Positions 1 to 7,946 of a DNA stretch of 64,000 nucleotides are shown here, piece by piece. The position numbers and the translations under genes were made by a program. The stretch comes from Clostridia bacterium (GTDB taxonomy: Bacteria > Bacillota > Clostridia > Oscillospirales > Acutalibacteraceae). The stretch spans positions 16,738 through 80,737 of the forward strand of contig JAFSAR010000001.1 of NCBI GenBank assembly GCA_017442225.1. Direction: 5' to 3'. Below the pieces are notes generated by a model, which ran no database searches, was not told where the DNA came from, and saw only the letters and a program-made list of their open reading frames with translations. Each line of letters opens with the position of its first letter. Position 1 is the first letter of the stretch.

Positions 1-1
1 A

Positions 2-490
2 ATCTGTGAATTGGTAGGTATAAAAGCAGAATATCTTGAAAAATCGCCTTTTGATTTGTCAGGTGGCGAAAAACGCCGCGTTGCAATTGCGGGTGTTATG
101 GCTATGCAGCCAGAAATTATCGTTTTTGATGAGCCCGTCGCAGGTCTTGACCCACGAGGTCGCGCCGACGTTATAAAAATGATTTATGATTATAGCAATA
201 AATACGGCGCTACCGTGCTTATAATTTCGCATAATATGGAGGATATGGCGCTTATTGCCGACAAACTCATTGTTATGAACAAAGGCGAGCTTGCGCTTTT
301 TGACACAACCGAAAACGTTTTTAAACAACACGAATTTTTAAAAGATATCGGTCTTAACGTTCCAATGGTAACCCAGGTAATGCTCGCTTTAAAAGAAAAG
401 GGATTAAGCGTACCCGACGATATATTTACCGTTGACCGCGCTGTAGATTATCTTCTTACACTCAGTAAAGGAGGTAATCATAATGCTTAA
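2..490 (+). CDS. ecfA2: Energy-coupling factor transporter ATPase EcfA2 (5' truncated by window edge)
   Basis: ABC ATPase of the energy-coupling-factor (ECF) vitamin/metal transporters, which powers exchangeable substrate-binding S subunits together with EcfA1 and EcfT on the cytoplasmic face of the membrane. The open frame runs in from the left edge, so the Walker A part is missing. Visible are the ABC signature LSGGEKRR, the Walker B stretch IIVFDEPVAGLDP and the H-switch ISHNME, in the right order and spacing. The stop overlaps the ecfT start by 8 bp, implying translational coupling. In Firmicutes the gene just before ecfT is normally ecfA2, with ecfA1 and rplQ upstream, so the symbol rests on position as well as sequence. 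Confidence 0.92.
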   Translation: MCELVGIKAEYLEKSPFDLSGGEKRRVAIAGVMAMQPEIIVFDEPVAGLDPRGRADVIKMIYDYSNKYGATVLIISHNMEDMALIADKLIVMNKGELALFDTTENVFKQHEFLKDIGLNVPMVTQVMLALKEKGLSVPDDIFTVDRAVDYLLTLSKGGNHNA

Positions 491-1292
491 AGATATTACG
501 TTCGGTCAGTATTATGAGAATGACTCTTTTGTTCATAAACTTGACCCAAGAACAAAAATGCTACTGCTTATTGCGGTTATTGTGTTTATTTTTGTATCGC
601 AAAATGCTGTTGCTTTATCTCTCGTGGCACTGCTTATATTGTTTAGCGTGTTACTTTCAAAAGTACCGCTAAAAATGTATTTTAAAAACCTTAAAGCAGT
701 TTTTCCAATAATTATTTTTACAATGATTATAAATCTGTTTTATAATGCATCGGGAGACGTGTTGGTATCTTTCTGGAAATTGTCAATTACAACAGGCTCT
801 TTATACCGAGCTTTTTATATGGCGGCGCGTATTCTACTGCTTATTATTGCAAGCGCGGAGCTTACCTACACGACAACGCCCAACGATTTGACCGACGCTA
901 TTGAAAAACTGCTTTCACCGCTTAAATTTATTGGTCTAAAAAATGCAGTTCATACGCTTGCTATGATGATGACAATAGCGCTAAGGTTTATACCCACGCT
1001 TATTGAAGAAACGCAAAAAATTATGAACGCGCAAAAGGCTCGCGGAGCCGACCTTGAAAGCGGCAAGTTAATTGATAGAATTAAAGCGTTAATTCCTATT
1101 TTAATACCGCTGCTTATTTCTTCAGTTCGTAGAGCATACGAGCTTGCCGAAGCAATGGAATGCCGTTGCTATAACGGCGGCGAAGGAAGACAACGTATGA
1201 AACAGTTAAAATACCACTCAAACGATTTTATTGCCTTTGCGGTGGTCGTTGTAGTGTGCGCAACGGTTGTTGCTGTTAATATGATTTTATAA
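483..1292 (+). CDS. ecfT: Energy-coupling factor transporter transmembrane protein EcfT
   Basis: Membrane scaffold of the ECF transporter: it binds the two ATPases through cytoplasmic coupling helices and docks S components. The 269-residue length is typical. Several hydrophobic helices are visible (about 25-70, 110-130 and the C-terminal 245-265). The first coupling-helix motif AQKARGAD is intact. The second, usually AMEARGY-like, reads AMECRCYNGG, so the Ala and Gly of the second ARG triplet are both Cys here. The ATG overlaps ecfA2, with a GGAGGTAATC ribosome site lying inside it. Group II ECF modules serve many S proteins, so no single substrate can be assigned. Confidence 0.95.
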   Translation: MLKDITFGQYYENDSFVHKLDPRTKMLLLIAVIVFIFVSQNAVALSLVALLILFSVLLSKVPLKMYFKNLKAVFPIIIFTMIINLFYNASGDVLVSFWKLSITTGSLYRAFYMAARILLLIIASAELTYTTTPNDLTDAIEKLLSPLKFIGLKNAVHTLAMMMTIALRFIPTLIEETQKIMNAQKARGADLESGKLIDRIKALIPILIPLLISSVRRAYELAEAMECRCYNGGEGRQRMKQLKYHSNDFIAFAVVVVVCATVVAVNMIL

Positions 1293-1306
1293 CATAGGAG
1301 AAATTT

Positions 1307-2038
1307 ATGAAAAGGATGCTGCTGACAATTTCATACGACGGCACAGCCTACCACGGCTGGCAGGTACAGCCGAACGGAATTACCGTGCAGCAGACTCTGC
1401 AAGACGCTTTGGAAAAACTTTTAGGTAAACGTGTGTCGGTTACAGGCTGCAGTCGTACCGATGCAGGTGTTCATGCGCGGCAGTTTGCCTGTCATATTGA
1501 CTGTGAAGATCATTTTCCCGAAAGCGCATTTTTAAAGGGCTTAAATTCCTTGTTGCCAAAGGATATTTCAGTAACAGATTGCCGTGAGGTTGCGCGTGAT
1601 TTTCACGCAAGATATAATGCTTCGGGTAAAAAATACGTTTATTCTATGTATACGGGCTCTTTAAATCCTTTTGCTTCAAGATATATGCTGCATCTTGAAA
1701 ATATGCCCGATCTTGATCTAATGAACAAGTTTTGCAAGGGTATCGTTGGCACGCACGACTTTGCGCCCTTTTCTTGCTCAAAAAGAACCGTAGAAGATAC
1801 AGTCAGGACAATTACCGAGTGTTTTGTAAAAAAAGACGGTAATAAAATTTATTTTGAAATAAAGGGCGACGGTTTTTTATATAATATGGTACGCATACTT
1901 GCGGGTACAGCTCTTGCTGTCGGTCAAAAGCGTTTAGCGCCCGACTGTTATATTGATATCTTTAAAGATAATGACCGCAGTAAAGCGGGGGATACACTAC
2001 CTGCTTTTGCGCTTATTTTAGACGAAGTTTATTACTAA
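1307..2038 (+). CDS. truA: tRNA pseudouridine(38-40) synthase TruA
   Basis: Isomerises uridine to pseudouridine at positions 38-40 of the anticodon arm of many tRNAs; acts in the cytoplasm. The catalytic aspartate is D52 in GCSRTDAGVHA. The N-terminal LLTISYDGTAYHGWQ and the C-terminal GDGFLYNMVRILAGT blocks are family hallmarks, and 243 residues is the usual length. It starts 14 bp after ecfT with an AGGAGAAATT ribosome site, keeping the common Firmicute order ecfA-ecfT-truA. Function is not in doubt. Confidence 0.97.
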   Translation: MKRMLLTISYDGTAYHGWQVQPNGITVQQTLQDALEKLLGKRVSVTGCSRTDAGVHARQFACHIDCEDHFPESAFLKGLNSLLPKDISVTDCREVARDFHARYNASGKKYVYSMYTGSLNPFASRYMLHLENMPDLDLMNKFCKGIVGTHDFAPFSCSKRTVEDTVRTITECFVKKDGNKIYFEIKGDGFLYNMVRILAGTALAVGQKRLAPDCYIDIFKDNDRSKAGDTLPAFALILDEVYY

Positions 2039-2056
2039 ATAAAGGTGGTGTAATAA

Positions 2057-3328
2057 TTGCCTGATTATAAAAGAAAAAAATTTAAAAGGACGTCCAAACG
2101 CAAAAAGAATCATAGTAACTATGACAACACAATTACTATGACCAATAAAAAACAAAATAATGTCAGTATTGTACCTGAAGATGATATAAAGGTTGTACGT
2201 GGCAAAAAATACAAAAGAAAACAACAACCAAAAATTTTCGTGTGCGTGATTGCCTTTGTCTGTTTGCTTTGTATCATCTTATCGACGATACTTCCCGGGG
2301 GACTTTATGAAAATGCAATAAATTACTCGTCGGTTATCGGGCATGGCAGTTATCCAACGGGTATTTCGGGAGGTACTGTACTGAATACGGTTTCATGCGG
2401 AACGTATTATTACGTGCTGACCGACACCAATATAACGGCATACGCAAACAGCGGTAAAATTGTTTTTGACGAGCTACACGGATTTTCCAATCCCATTATT
2501 TCAGTATCAAGCACCCGCGCTCTTGTGTACGATCAAGGCGGAAAATCTATATATATCTATAATCTTAGCGGTAAGATTTACACGCTTCAGACCGTAAAAG
2601 AAATCATTACGGCATCAATTTCTCAAAACGGTGATTTTGCAGTAGCCACAAATTCCGACAGTTATGCTTCGGTTGCTACCGTGTATAATAATAACTACAA
2701 AGAAATTTTTACGTGGAATTCTGCAAAAGAGATTATTACAAACGTCTTGGTTAATCCGTCGGGAAACAGATTGGCGGTATCTACCTTAGACGTCGTATCG
2801 GGCCAGTATAGTTCAAAAGTATCAGTTTTTGGATTTGATTCCGCAGATCCGTTACACACGCTTGATCTTGGCAGTTCTATGGCACTGGCAATCAAAAATA
2901 CGGGTAAGGGTATTTCAGTTGTTTGCAACGATAAATATAAATTTTTACACTGGTCAAAATTTACAACAAACGAACTTTCAGTTTCGGGTGAAATAAACTC
3001 ATTCAGAAATTCAAAAAACGGTATAATGCTGACCGTAAACCGTGCAAACGACCGTAGCGATAACACCGTTATACTGATTTCTAAAAAAGGCGAAAAGCTT
3101 TCAGAGTTTAAAATTAACAGCTCTATAACCGATATTCAGTATAATAACGGTCGTGTATATTCGGTTTGTGATACGTCGGTTAATATTTATGACAAAAACG
3201 GCAATATACTTAAAAAAGGAGTTTGTGACTACGGAACACAAAAATTCGCAGTTATTGGCGCAAATTCAATCGCAATCGTAAGCGATACAGAAATTACAAA
3301 AATTAACATTCAAGAAGGAGAGGGTTAA
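2057..3328 (+). CDS. DUF5711-type membrane-anchored beta-propeller-like protein
   Basis: Unknown function. The first 55 residues are strongly basic (Lys/Arg-rich), followed by one hydrophobic segment (about 59-80, IFVCVIAFVCLLCIILS) and a long extracytoplasmic part of about 340 residues rich in short beta-strand-like repeats, as in WD/YncE-like propellers. The start is TTG at 2057 behind AAAGGTGGTG; no ATG fits better. It sits between truA and a cvpA-like gene and ends 1 bp before the latter. This matches what I recall of the DUF5711 family in Clostridia, also found next to cvpA. An envelope-associated role is an inference from topology only. Confidence 0.75.
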   Translation: MPDYKRKKFKRTSKRKKNHSNYDNTITMTNKKQNNVSIVPEDDIKVVRGKKYKRKQQPKIFVCVIAFVCLLCIILSTILPGGLYENAINYSSVIGHGSYPTGISGGTVLNTVSCGTYYYVLTDTNITAYANSGKIVFDELHGFSNPIISVSSTRALVYDQGGKSIYIYNLSGKIYTLQTVKEIITASISQNGDFAVATNSDSYASVATVYNNNYKEIFTWNSAKEIITNVLVNPSGNRLAVSTLDVVSGQYSSKVSVFGFDSADPLHTLDLGSSMALAIKNTGKGISVVCNDKYKFLHWSKFTTNELSVSGEINSFRNSKNGIMLTVNRANDRSDNTVILISKKGEKLSEFKINSSITDIQYNNGRVYSVCDTSVNIYDKNGNILKKGVCDYGTQKFAVIGANSIAIVSDTEITKINIQEGEG

Positions 3329-3329
3329 T

Positions 3330-4025
3330 ATGTCATTTATTCTTGACGGTATAATTATTCTTATTATCTTATTATTTGTTTTTCTTTCAGCAAAAAAAGG
3401 TTTTGTCCGCACGCTGATTGAGGTTATCGGTTTTGTTGCCGCTCTTGTAGTAGCGTTTACATTCAGTTCACCAATAGCAAACACAATTTATGATAAAATG
3501 ATACAGCCGTCCGTAGTTAAAACAGTTGAAAACGTAGCAAACGACGGTGTATCAAACGCGACAAGCGCAGTTGACGCCGTTTGGGTAAAAATGCCCGCCT
3601 TTATTACAGAGAGCAGTTTCTTTGGTTTCTCAAAAGAAAGCGTTACCGCTACCGTTCAGAGTGAGGCCGCAAGCGATATTTCACAACTCGCACAAAGTAT
3701 ATCAGATTCTTTTGTAGAACCCGCGGTGACTAAATTACTTTCCGTTTTAATATCGGTTATTCTGGTTGTAGTATTACTGTTTGTTGTAAAAATACTTGCT
3801 AAATACGTCAATAAATTGTTTACGTTCAGTATTGTCGGCGATATTAACAAAACCTTGGGCGGTCTTCTGGGTCTTGTGAAGGGCGCTGCAGTGGCGGTAA
3901 TATTCTGTCTTGTAATCAGTTTGATACTTTCGTTTACAAAGAACGGATTTTTAATATTTACATACGATGCTATTAATTCTTCGTATATTTTTAAGTTTTT
4001 AATGGGATTTTCTCCATTTCTATAA
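3330..4025 (+). CDS. CvpA family membrane protein
   Basis: A 231-residue protein of the CvpA family, named for a colicin V production factor in E. coli; its role in Firmicutes is unsettled. An N-terminal helix (about 1-25, beginning SFILDGIIILIILLF) is followed by the family block KKGFVRTLIEVIGF, a Ser/Ala-rich loop of about 70 residues, then hydrophobic segments near 130-155 and 180-205. The ATG follows the DUF5711 stop almost directly, with ribosome site AAGGAGAGGG inside the upstream gene, so the two are probably made together. Confidence 0.85.
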   Translation: MSFILDGIIILIILLFVFLSAKKGFVRTLIEVIGFVAALVVAFTFSSPIANTIYDKMIQPSVVKTVENVANDGVSNATSAVDAVWVKMPAFITESSFFGFSKESVTATVQSEAASDISQLAQSISDSFVEPAVTKLLSVLISVILVVVLLFVVKILAKYVNKLFTFSIVGDINKTLGGLLGLVKGAAVAVIFCLVISLILSFTKNGFLIFTYDAINSSYIFKFLMGFSPFL

Positions 4026-4059
4026 TTTTTAGCAGCATTCCAAGGAGTTATTTTTAAAA

Positions 4060-6345
4060 ATGAAATTATGTTCAAAATGCAAAAAAAGACCAGCTGTGGT
4101 CTTTATGTCCAATCCGCTTAATCCGAACGCAGAGGCTGAGGGACTTTGCCTTATGTGTGCAAAAGAGCTTGGTCTTAAGCCCGTTGATGATATGCTTAAA
4201 AGTATGAATATATCCGACGAAGATATCGAAATGATGAGCAATCAGTTTTTAGAGGCTGTATCAGCGGATGATATTGATTTGGATATTGACGACGAAGCGC
4301 TTAATGACGGTACGTTTGATTTAGGCACCGCGCCCGCAATACCTTTTCTTAAAAATTTGTTTGGCGGATCAAAGGATGAAAATACTGAAAACTCTAAACA
4401 AAAACAGCAAAAAGGTGAGAAGCCAAAGAAGAAAAAACGCTTTTTAGACCAATACTGTAATAATCTTACCCTTCGCGCAAAAGAGGGTAAGCTTGATACC
4501 GTTATCGGGCGCGATCGCGAGCTTGACCGTATGCTGCAAATTCTCTCACGCCGTTCCAAAAACAACCCTTGCCTTATCGGTGAACCCGGCGTTGGTAAAA
4601 CGGCTATTGTAGAAGGACTTGCGCTAAGCATTGTAAACGGCACGGCTCCCGCACGATTACTTGATAAAGAGATACTTTTGCTTGACCTTACTTCTCTCGT
4701 TGCGGGCACACAGTTCCGTGGACAGTTTGAAAGTAGGGTAAAGGGTCTAATTGACGAAGTAAAAGATGCAGGAAATATAATTCTTTTTATCGACGAAATC
4801 CACAATCTCGTGGGCGCGGGCGATTCCGCTGAGGGCTCAATGAATGCCGCTAATATATTAAAACCAGCGCTATCCCGCGGTGAAATTCAGGTTATAGGCG
4901 CTACCACCTTTAAAGAATACCGCAAATATATCGAAAAAGATGCGGCGCTTGAAAGACGTTTTCAGCCCATTACCGTGGAGGAACCTTCGATTACAGAAGC
5001 GGTAAACGTTATGCTCGGTATAAAACCCTATTACGAGGGTTACCATACGGTTAGCATACCCGATAGTATTGTCGAAAAGGCGGTATATCTTTCAGAAAGA
5101 TACGTAACCGATCGTTTCTTACCCGATAAGGCTATTGATTTACTTGACGAAGCCTGCGCCTGCGCAAGCCTTGAAAACAAAGCAATTGACGAGCTTTATA
5201 CAGCAAACAAAAAGGTTGCTGAATTATCCAAGCAGTTAGACGAACTGACCGCCGAGGTCGAAAATCCCGACTACGAAAAACAGGCGATGATAAAATCAAG
5301 CCTCGAAAAGTACAAAACTCAGGCTGATTCTCTTTGCGAGGCTGCGGCTAACAACACGGTAACCGAGCGCCATCTTGCCACTGTAATCGAGATGTGGACG
5401 GGTATACCTGCGTCAAAAATTGAAGAAAACGAGCTTAGCAAGTTAGCAAAGCTTGAAGACAGTTTAAATGAAAAAATCATAGGTCAACGTGACGCTACAC
5501 ATCTTGTAGCAAATGCCGTTAAGCGTTCTCGCGTAAAGACAAGCGCATTGCGCAGACCTGCATCTTTTATATTTGTAGGTCCCACGGGTGTTGGTAAAAC
5601 GGCTTTGGTAAAGGCTTTATCCGAGCAACTTTTTGACACACCCGAAACCTTTATACGACTTGATATGTCAGAGTTTATGGAAAAACACTCGGTATCACGT
5701 CTTATCGGCGCGCCTCCGGGATATGTTGGTTATGACGAGGCAGGTCAGCTTACCGAAAAGGTTCGCAGAAAGCCATACTCGGTAATTTTGATTGACGAAA
5801 TTGAAAAGGCGCATCCTGATGTTCTCAACATACTTTTACAAATTCTTGACGAGGGCAGGGTAACTGATGCTCACGGCAGAACAGTGAACTTTGAAAACAC
5901 AATAATCGTTATGACGTCAAATGCAGGCAGTGAAAAGAGTGAAAATCTTTTGGGATTTGGTAAAACAGTAACCGAAGCTTCAAAAGAAAAGGCTTTAAAG
6001 GCGCTTCGCGAATTTTTACGTCCCGAGTTTATCGCACGTGTTGACGAAATCGTTGTGTTCAATCCGTTATCGACAGAGTCACTGCAAAAAATCGCGAAAA
6101 TTATGTTGGACGAACTTACAACTGCGCTCAAGGAGCGTAATATAATATTCTCGTTTGACAATGCGATAACAGAATATATTGCGGCAAATTGTGACGGCAC
6201 CAAAACAGGCGCTCGTGAGCTTCGCAATATTATCCGTCGCGAAATCGAGACACCTGTTGTTGATATGATAGTATCGGGTAATTCAACCGACAATATTATT
6301 GCTACCGTAGCAAATGGTGCAATATCTTTAGCTAACGGACAGTAA
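4060..6345 (+). CDS. clpE: ClpE/ClpC-type AAA+ unfoldase with N-terminal zinc finger
   Basis: HSP100 protein unfoldase that would feed substrates to ClpP. The N-terminus is a small zinc finger (C4-x2-C7 ... C30-x2-C33), as in ClpE and McsA, in place of the double Clp-N domain of ClpC. A linker of about 100 residues, rich in Asp/Glu and then Lys, precedes AAA domain 1 (Walker A GEPGVGKT, Walker B ILFIDEIH), a short middle region and AAA domain 2 (Walker A GPTGVGKT, Walker B VILIDEIEKAHPD). LLGF before the C-terminal part matches the ClpP-docking [IVL]GF loop. At 761 residues it is a normal ClpE/ClpC size. No CtsR-like operator was recognised upstream. The symbol reflects the zinc finger; ClpC-like naming is an alternative. 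Confidence 0.88.
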   Translation: MKLCSKCKKRPAVVFMSNPLNPNAEAEGLCLMCAKELGLKPVDDMLKSMNISDEDIEMMSNQFLEAVSADDIDLDIDDEALNDGTFDLGTAPAIPFLKNLFGGSKDENTENSKQKQQKGEKPKKKKRFLDQYCNNLTLRAKEGKLDTVIGRDRELDRMLQILSRRSKNNPCLIGEPGVGKTAIVEGLALSIVNGTAPARLLDKEILLLDLTSLVAGTQFRGQFESRVKGLIDEVKDAGNIILFIDEIHNLVGAGDSAEGSMNAANILKPALSRGEIQVIGATTFKEYRKYIEKDAALERRFQPITVEEPSITEAVNVMLGIKPYYEGYHTVSIPDSIVEKAVYLSERYVTDRFLPDKAIDLLDEACACASLENKAIDELYTANKKVAELSKQLDELTAEVENPDYEKQAMIKSSLEKYKTQADSLCEAAANNTVTERHLATVIEMWTGIPASKIEENELSKLAKLEDSLNEKIIGQRDATHLVANAVKRSRVKTSALRRPASFIFVGPTGVGKTALVKALSEQLFDTPETFIRLDMSEFMEKHSVSRLIGAPPGYVGYDEAGQLTEKVRRKPYSVILIDEIEKAHPDVLNILLQILDEGRVTDAHGRTVNFENTIIVMTSNAGSEKSENLLGFGKTVTEASKEKALKALREFLRPEFIARVDEIVVFNPLSTESLQKIAKIMLDELTTALKERNIIFSFDNAITEYIAANCDGTKTGARELRNIIRREIETPVVDMIVSGNSTDNIIATVANGAISLANGQ

Positions 6346-6350
6346 ACAGT

Positions 6351-7034
6351 ATGAAAAGGTATAAATATCAGATGCATACGCATACCGCACCTTGCAGCGC
6401 CTGCGGATCCTCAACGCCAGATGAGTTGGTTGAGTCTCTACACATAGGCGGTTATAATGGTTGTGTGCTTACAAATCATTTTATAAGAGGTAACTGCGGT
6501 ATTGACCGTAGCTTACCGTGGAAAGATTTTGTCGCTCAATATGAAAAAGATTACATTGAATGCAAGAAAGCTGCGCAAAAATATGATTTAGACATTATTT
6601 TCGGTGTTGAAGAGAATGTTGGTGATGGGTTGGAAATTTTGTGCTATGGAATAACACCACAGTTTTTGTATGACAATCCACTGCTACAATACGACCACTC
6701 TGTTGAAACATGGTATAATGCACTGCATAAATTTGGTGCTTTGTGTATTCAGGCGCATCCGTTCAGAGATAGGGAATACATCAAAAATCCCCGCGCTTTA
6801 CCTCTTGAATATATTGATGGGATTGAAGTATATAATCACTATAATTCTCCTGAAAGCAATCTAAGAGCAGAGCAATTTGCTGATGAGCATCCTGATTTGA
6901 TATTAACATCGGGTGCTGATACGCATACAGGGGCTTCTTCTTGCTTTGCAGGTATTGAAACCGATACACGCATAACTAGCGAAAAAGACATTGTAAGAAT
7001 TTTGAAATCAAGAAACTATACGCTTATTAAATGA
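6351..7034 (+). CDS. PHP-domain metal-dependent phosphoesterase
   Basis: The 227-residue polymerase-and-histidinol-phosphatase (PHP) fold begins at once with the metal-binding MHTHT motif. Further likely ligands are H57 in LTNHF, E101 in GVEEN and the His of QAHPFRD, with a late GADTHTG block. Such stand-alone PHP proteins hydrolyse phosphate esters of sugars or nucleotides; the substrate cannot be read from sequence. It begins 5 bp after the clp stop and ends 1 bp before an SDR gene, so all three may share a transcript. Compared with clp, the PHP and SDR genes look more AT-rich in codon choice, possibly a sign of later acquisition (impression, not computed). Confidence 0.85.
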   Translation: MKRYKYQMHTHTAPCSACGSSTPDELVESLHIGGYNGCVLTNHFIRGNCGIDRSLPWKDFVAQYEKDYIECKKAAQKYDLDIIFGVEENVGDGLEILCYGITPQFLYDNPLLQYDHSVETWYNALHKFGALCIQAHPFRDREYIKNPRALPLEYIDGIEVYNHYNSPESNLRAEQFADEHPDLILTSGADTHTGASSCFAGIETDTRITSEKDIVRILKSRNYTLIK

Positions 7035-7035
7035 T

Positions 7036-7926
7036 ATGAACTATAATAAATGGCTATGTAAAAATACCCACTCGCTAAAAGGTAAAACAGTGGCTGTTTC
7101 GGGTGCTACAGGTGGTATTGGTAAAAATTTATGCGATTTTTTGTCAATGCTTGGTGCTAATCTTGTATGCCTTGACCGAAATTTTCAAAAATCGAATAAA
7201 ATGATTGCTGATTTAAAAGTAAAATATCCCAATTTATCAGCGACACATATAACGGTTGATCTTGAGGATATTGATGCGGTTAAAAAAGCGGCTACTCAAT
7301 TAAAAGAATTAAAAATCGACTATTTGATTTTAAATGCCGGCGCTTATAAAATACCACGTCATAAATGTGATAGTGGATATGACAATGTGTTTCAAATTAA
7401 CTATGTATCGCCATATTATTTAGCGCGTGAATTGTATCCGAAAATTAAATCACGAGGTGGTAGAGTTGTTGCTGTGAGCAGCATCGCACACAATTATTCA
7501 AAGATTGATACAAATGATATTGAGTTTTCTAATGTCGTGGCTTCAAGCAAGGTTTATGGTAACGCAAAACGGTTTTTAACTTTTTCGCTTTACGGTTTTT
7601 TTAAAAACGACGAAACCTTGTCGGTAGTTCACCCAGGTATCACGCTTACAAATATAACAGCGCATTATCCTAAATTTATTTTTGCGATTATTAAGCATCC
7701 AATGAAGATTATCTTTATGAGTCCCCGAAAAGCCGCTCTATGCATAATTTACGGCATTTTTAACGGCGCAAAAACAAACGAATGGATAGGTCCGCGTCTG
7801 TTTAATATATGGGGTATACCTAAAAAACGGCGACTAAATTCTTGTGATCCTTGCGAGGCAAAACAGATTTGTGAAATATCCGATAAAATTTATAATGATA
7901 TAACAAAAGAAACTGTAACCAATTAA
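7036..7926 (+). CDS. Short-chain dehydrogenase/reductase (SDR), retinol-dehydrogenase-like
   Basis: An NAD(P)-dependent oxidoreductase of the classical/extended SDR type, 296 residues. The cofactor motif is SGATGGIGKN (TGxxxGxG), followed by the NAG block LILNAGAYK, the serine strand VVAVSSIAH and the active-site YGNAK (YxxxK). The C-terminal 80 residues, with GPRLFNIWG and the Cys-bearing SCDPCEAKQIC, are extra relative to a 250-residue FabG. Substrate unknown. It follows the PHP gene by 1 bp, and a strong hairpin lies just past the stop. The pairing of a PHP phosphoesterase with this SDR is unexplained. Confidence 0.85.
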   Translation: MNYNKWLCKNTHSLKGKTVAVSGATGGIGKNLCDFLSMLGANLVCLDRNFQKSNKMIADLKVKYPNLSATHITVDLEDIDAVKKAATQLKELKIDYLILNAGAYKIPRHKCDSGYDNVFQINYVSPYYLARELYPKIKSRGGRVVAVSSIAHNYSKIDTNDIEFSNVVASSKVYGNAKRFLTFSLYGFFKNDETLSVVHPGITLTNITAHYPKFIFAIIKHPMKIIFMSPRKAALCIIYGIFNGAKTNEWIGPRLFNIWGIPKKRRLNSCDPCEAKQICEISDKIYNDITKETVTN

Positions 7927-7945
7927 GATTACAGTTTCTTTTTTG
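7905..7945. terminator. Bidirectional intrinsic terminator between SDR and beta-mannosidase
   Basis: A perfect 14-bp inverted repeat (7905-7918 AAAAGAAACTGTAA with 7929-7942) around a 10-nt loop. It has a T run on the plus side and the matching A run on the left for the minus strand, so it can end both convergent genes. Its left arm lies inside the last codons of the SDR gene. Confidence 0.85.
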
Positions 7946-7946
7946 T

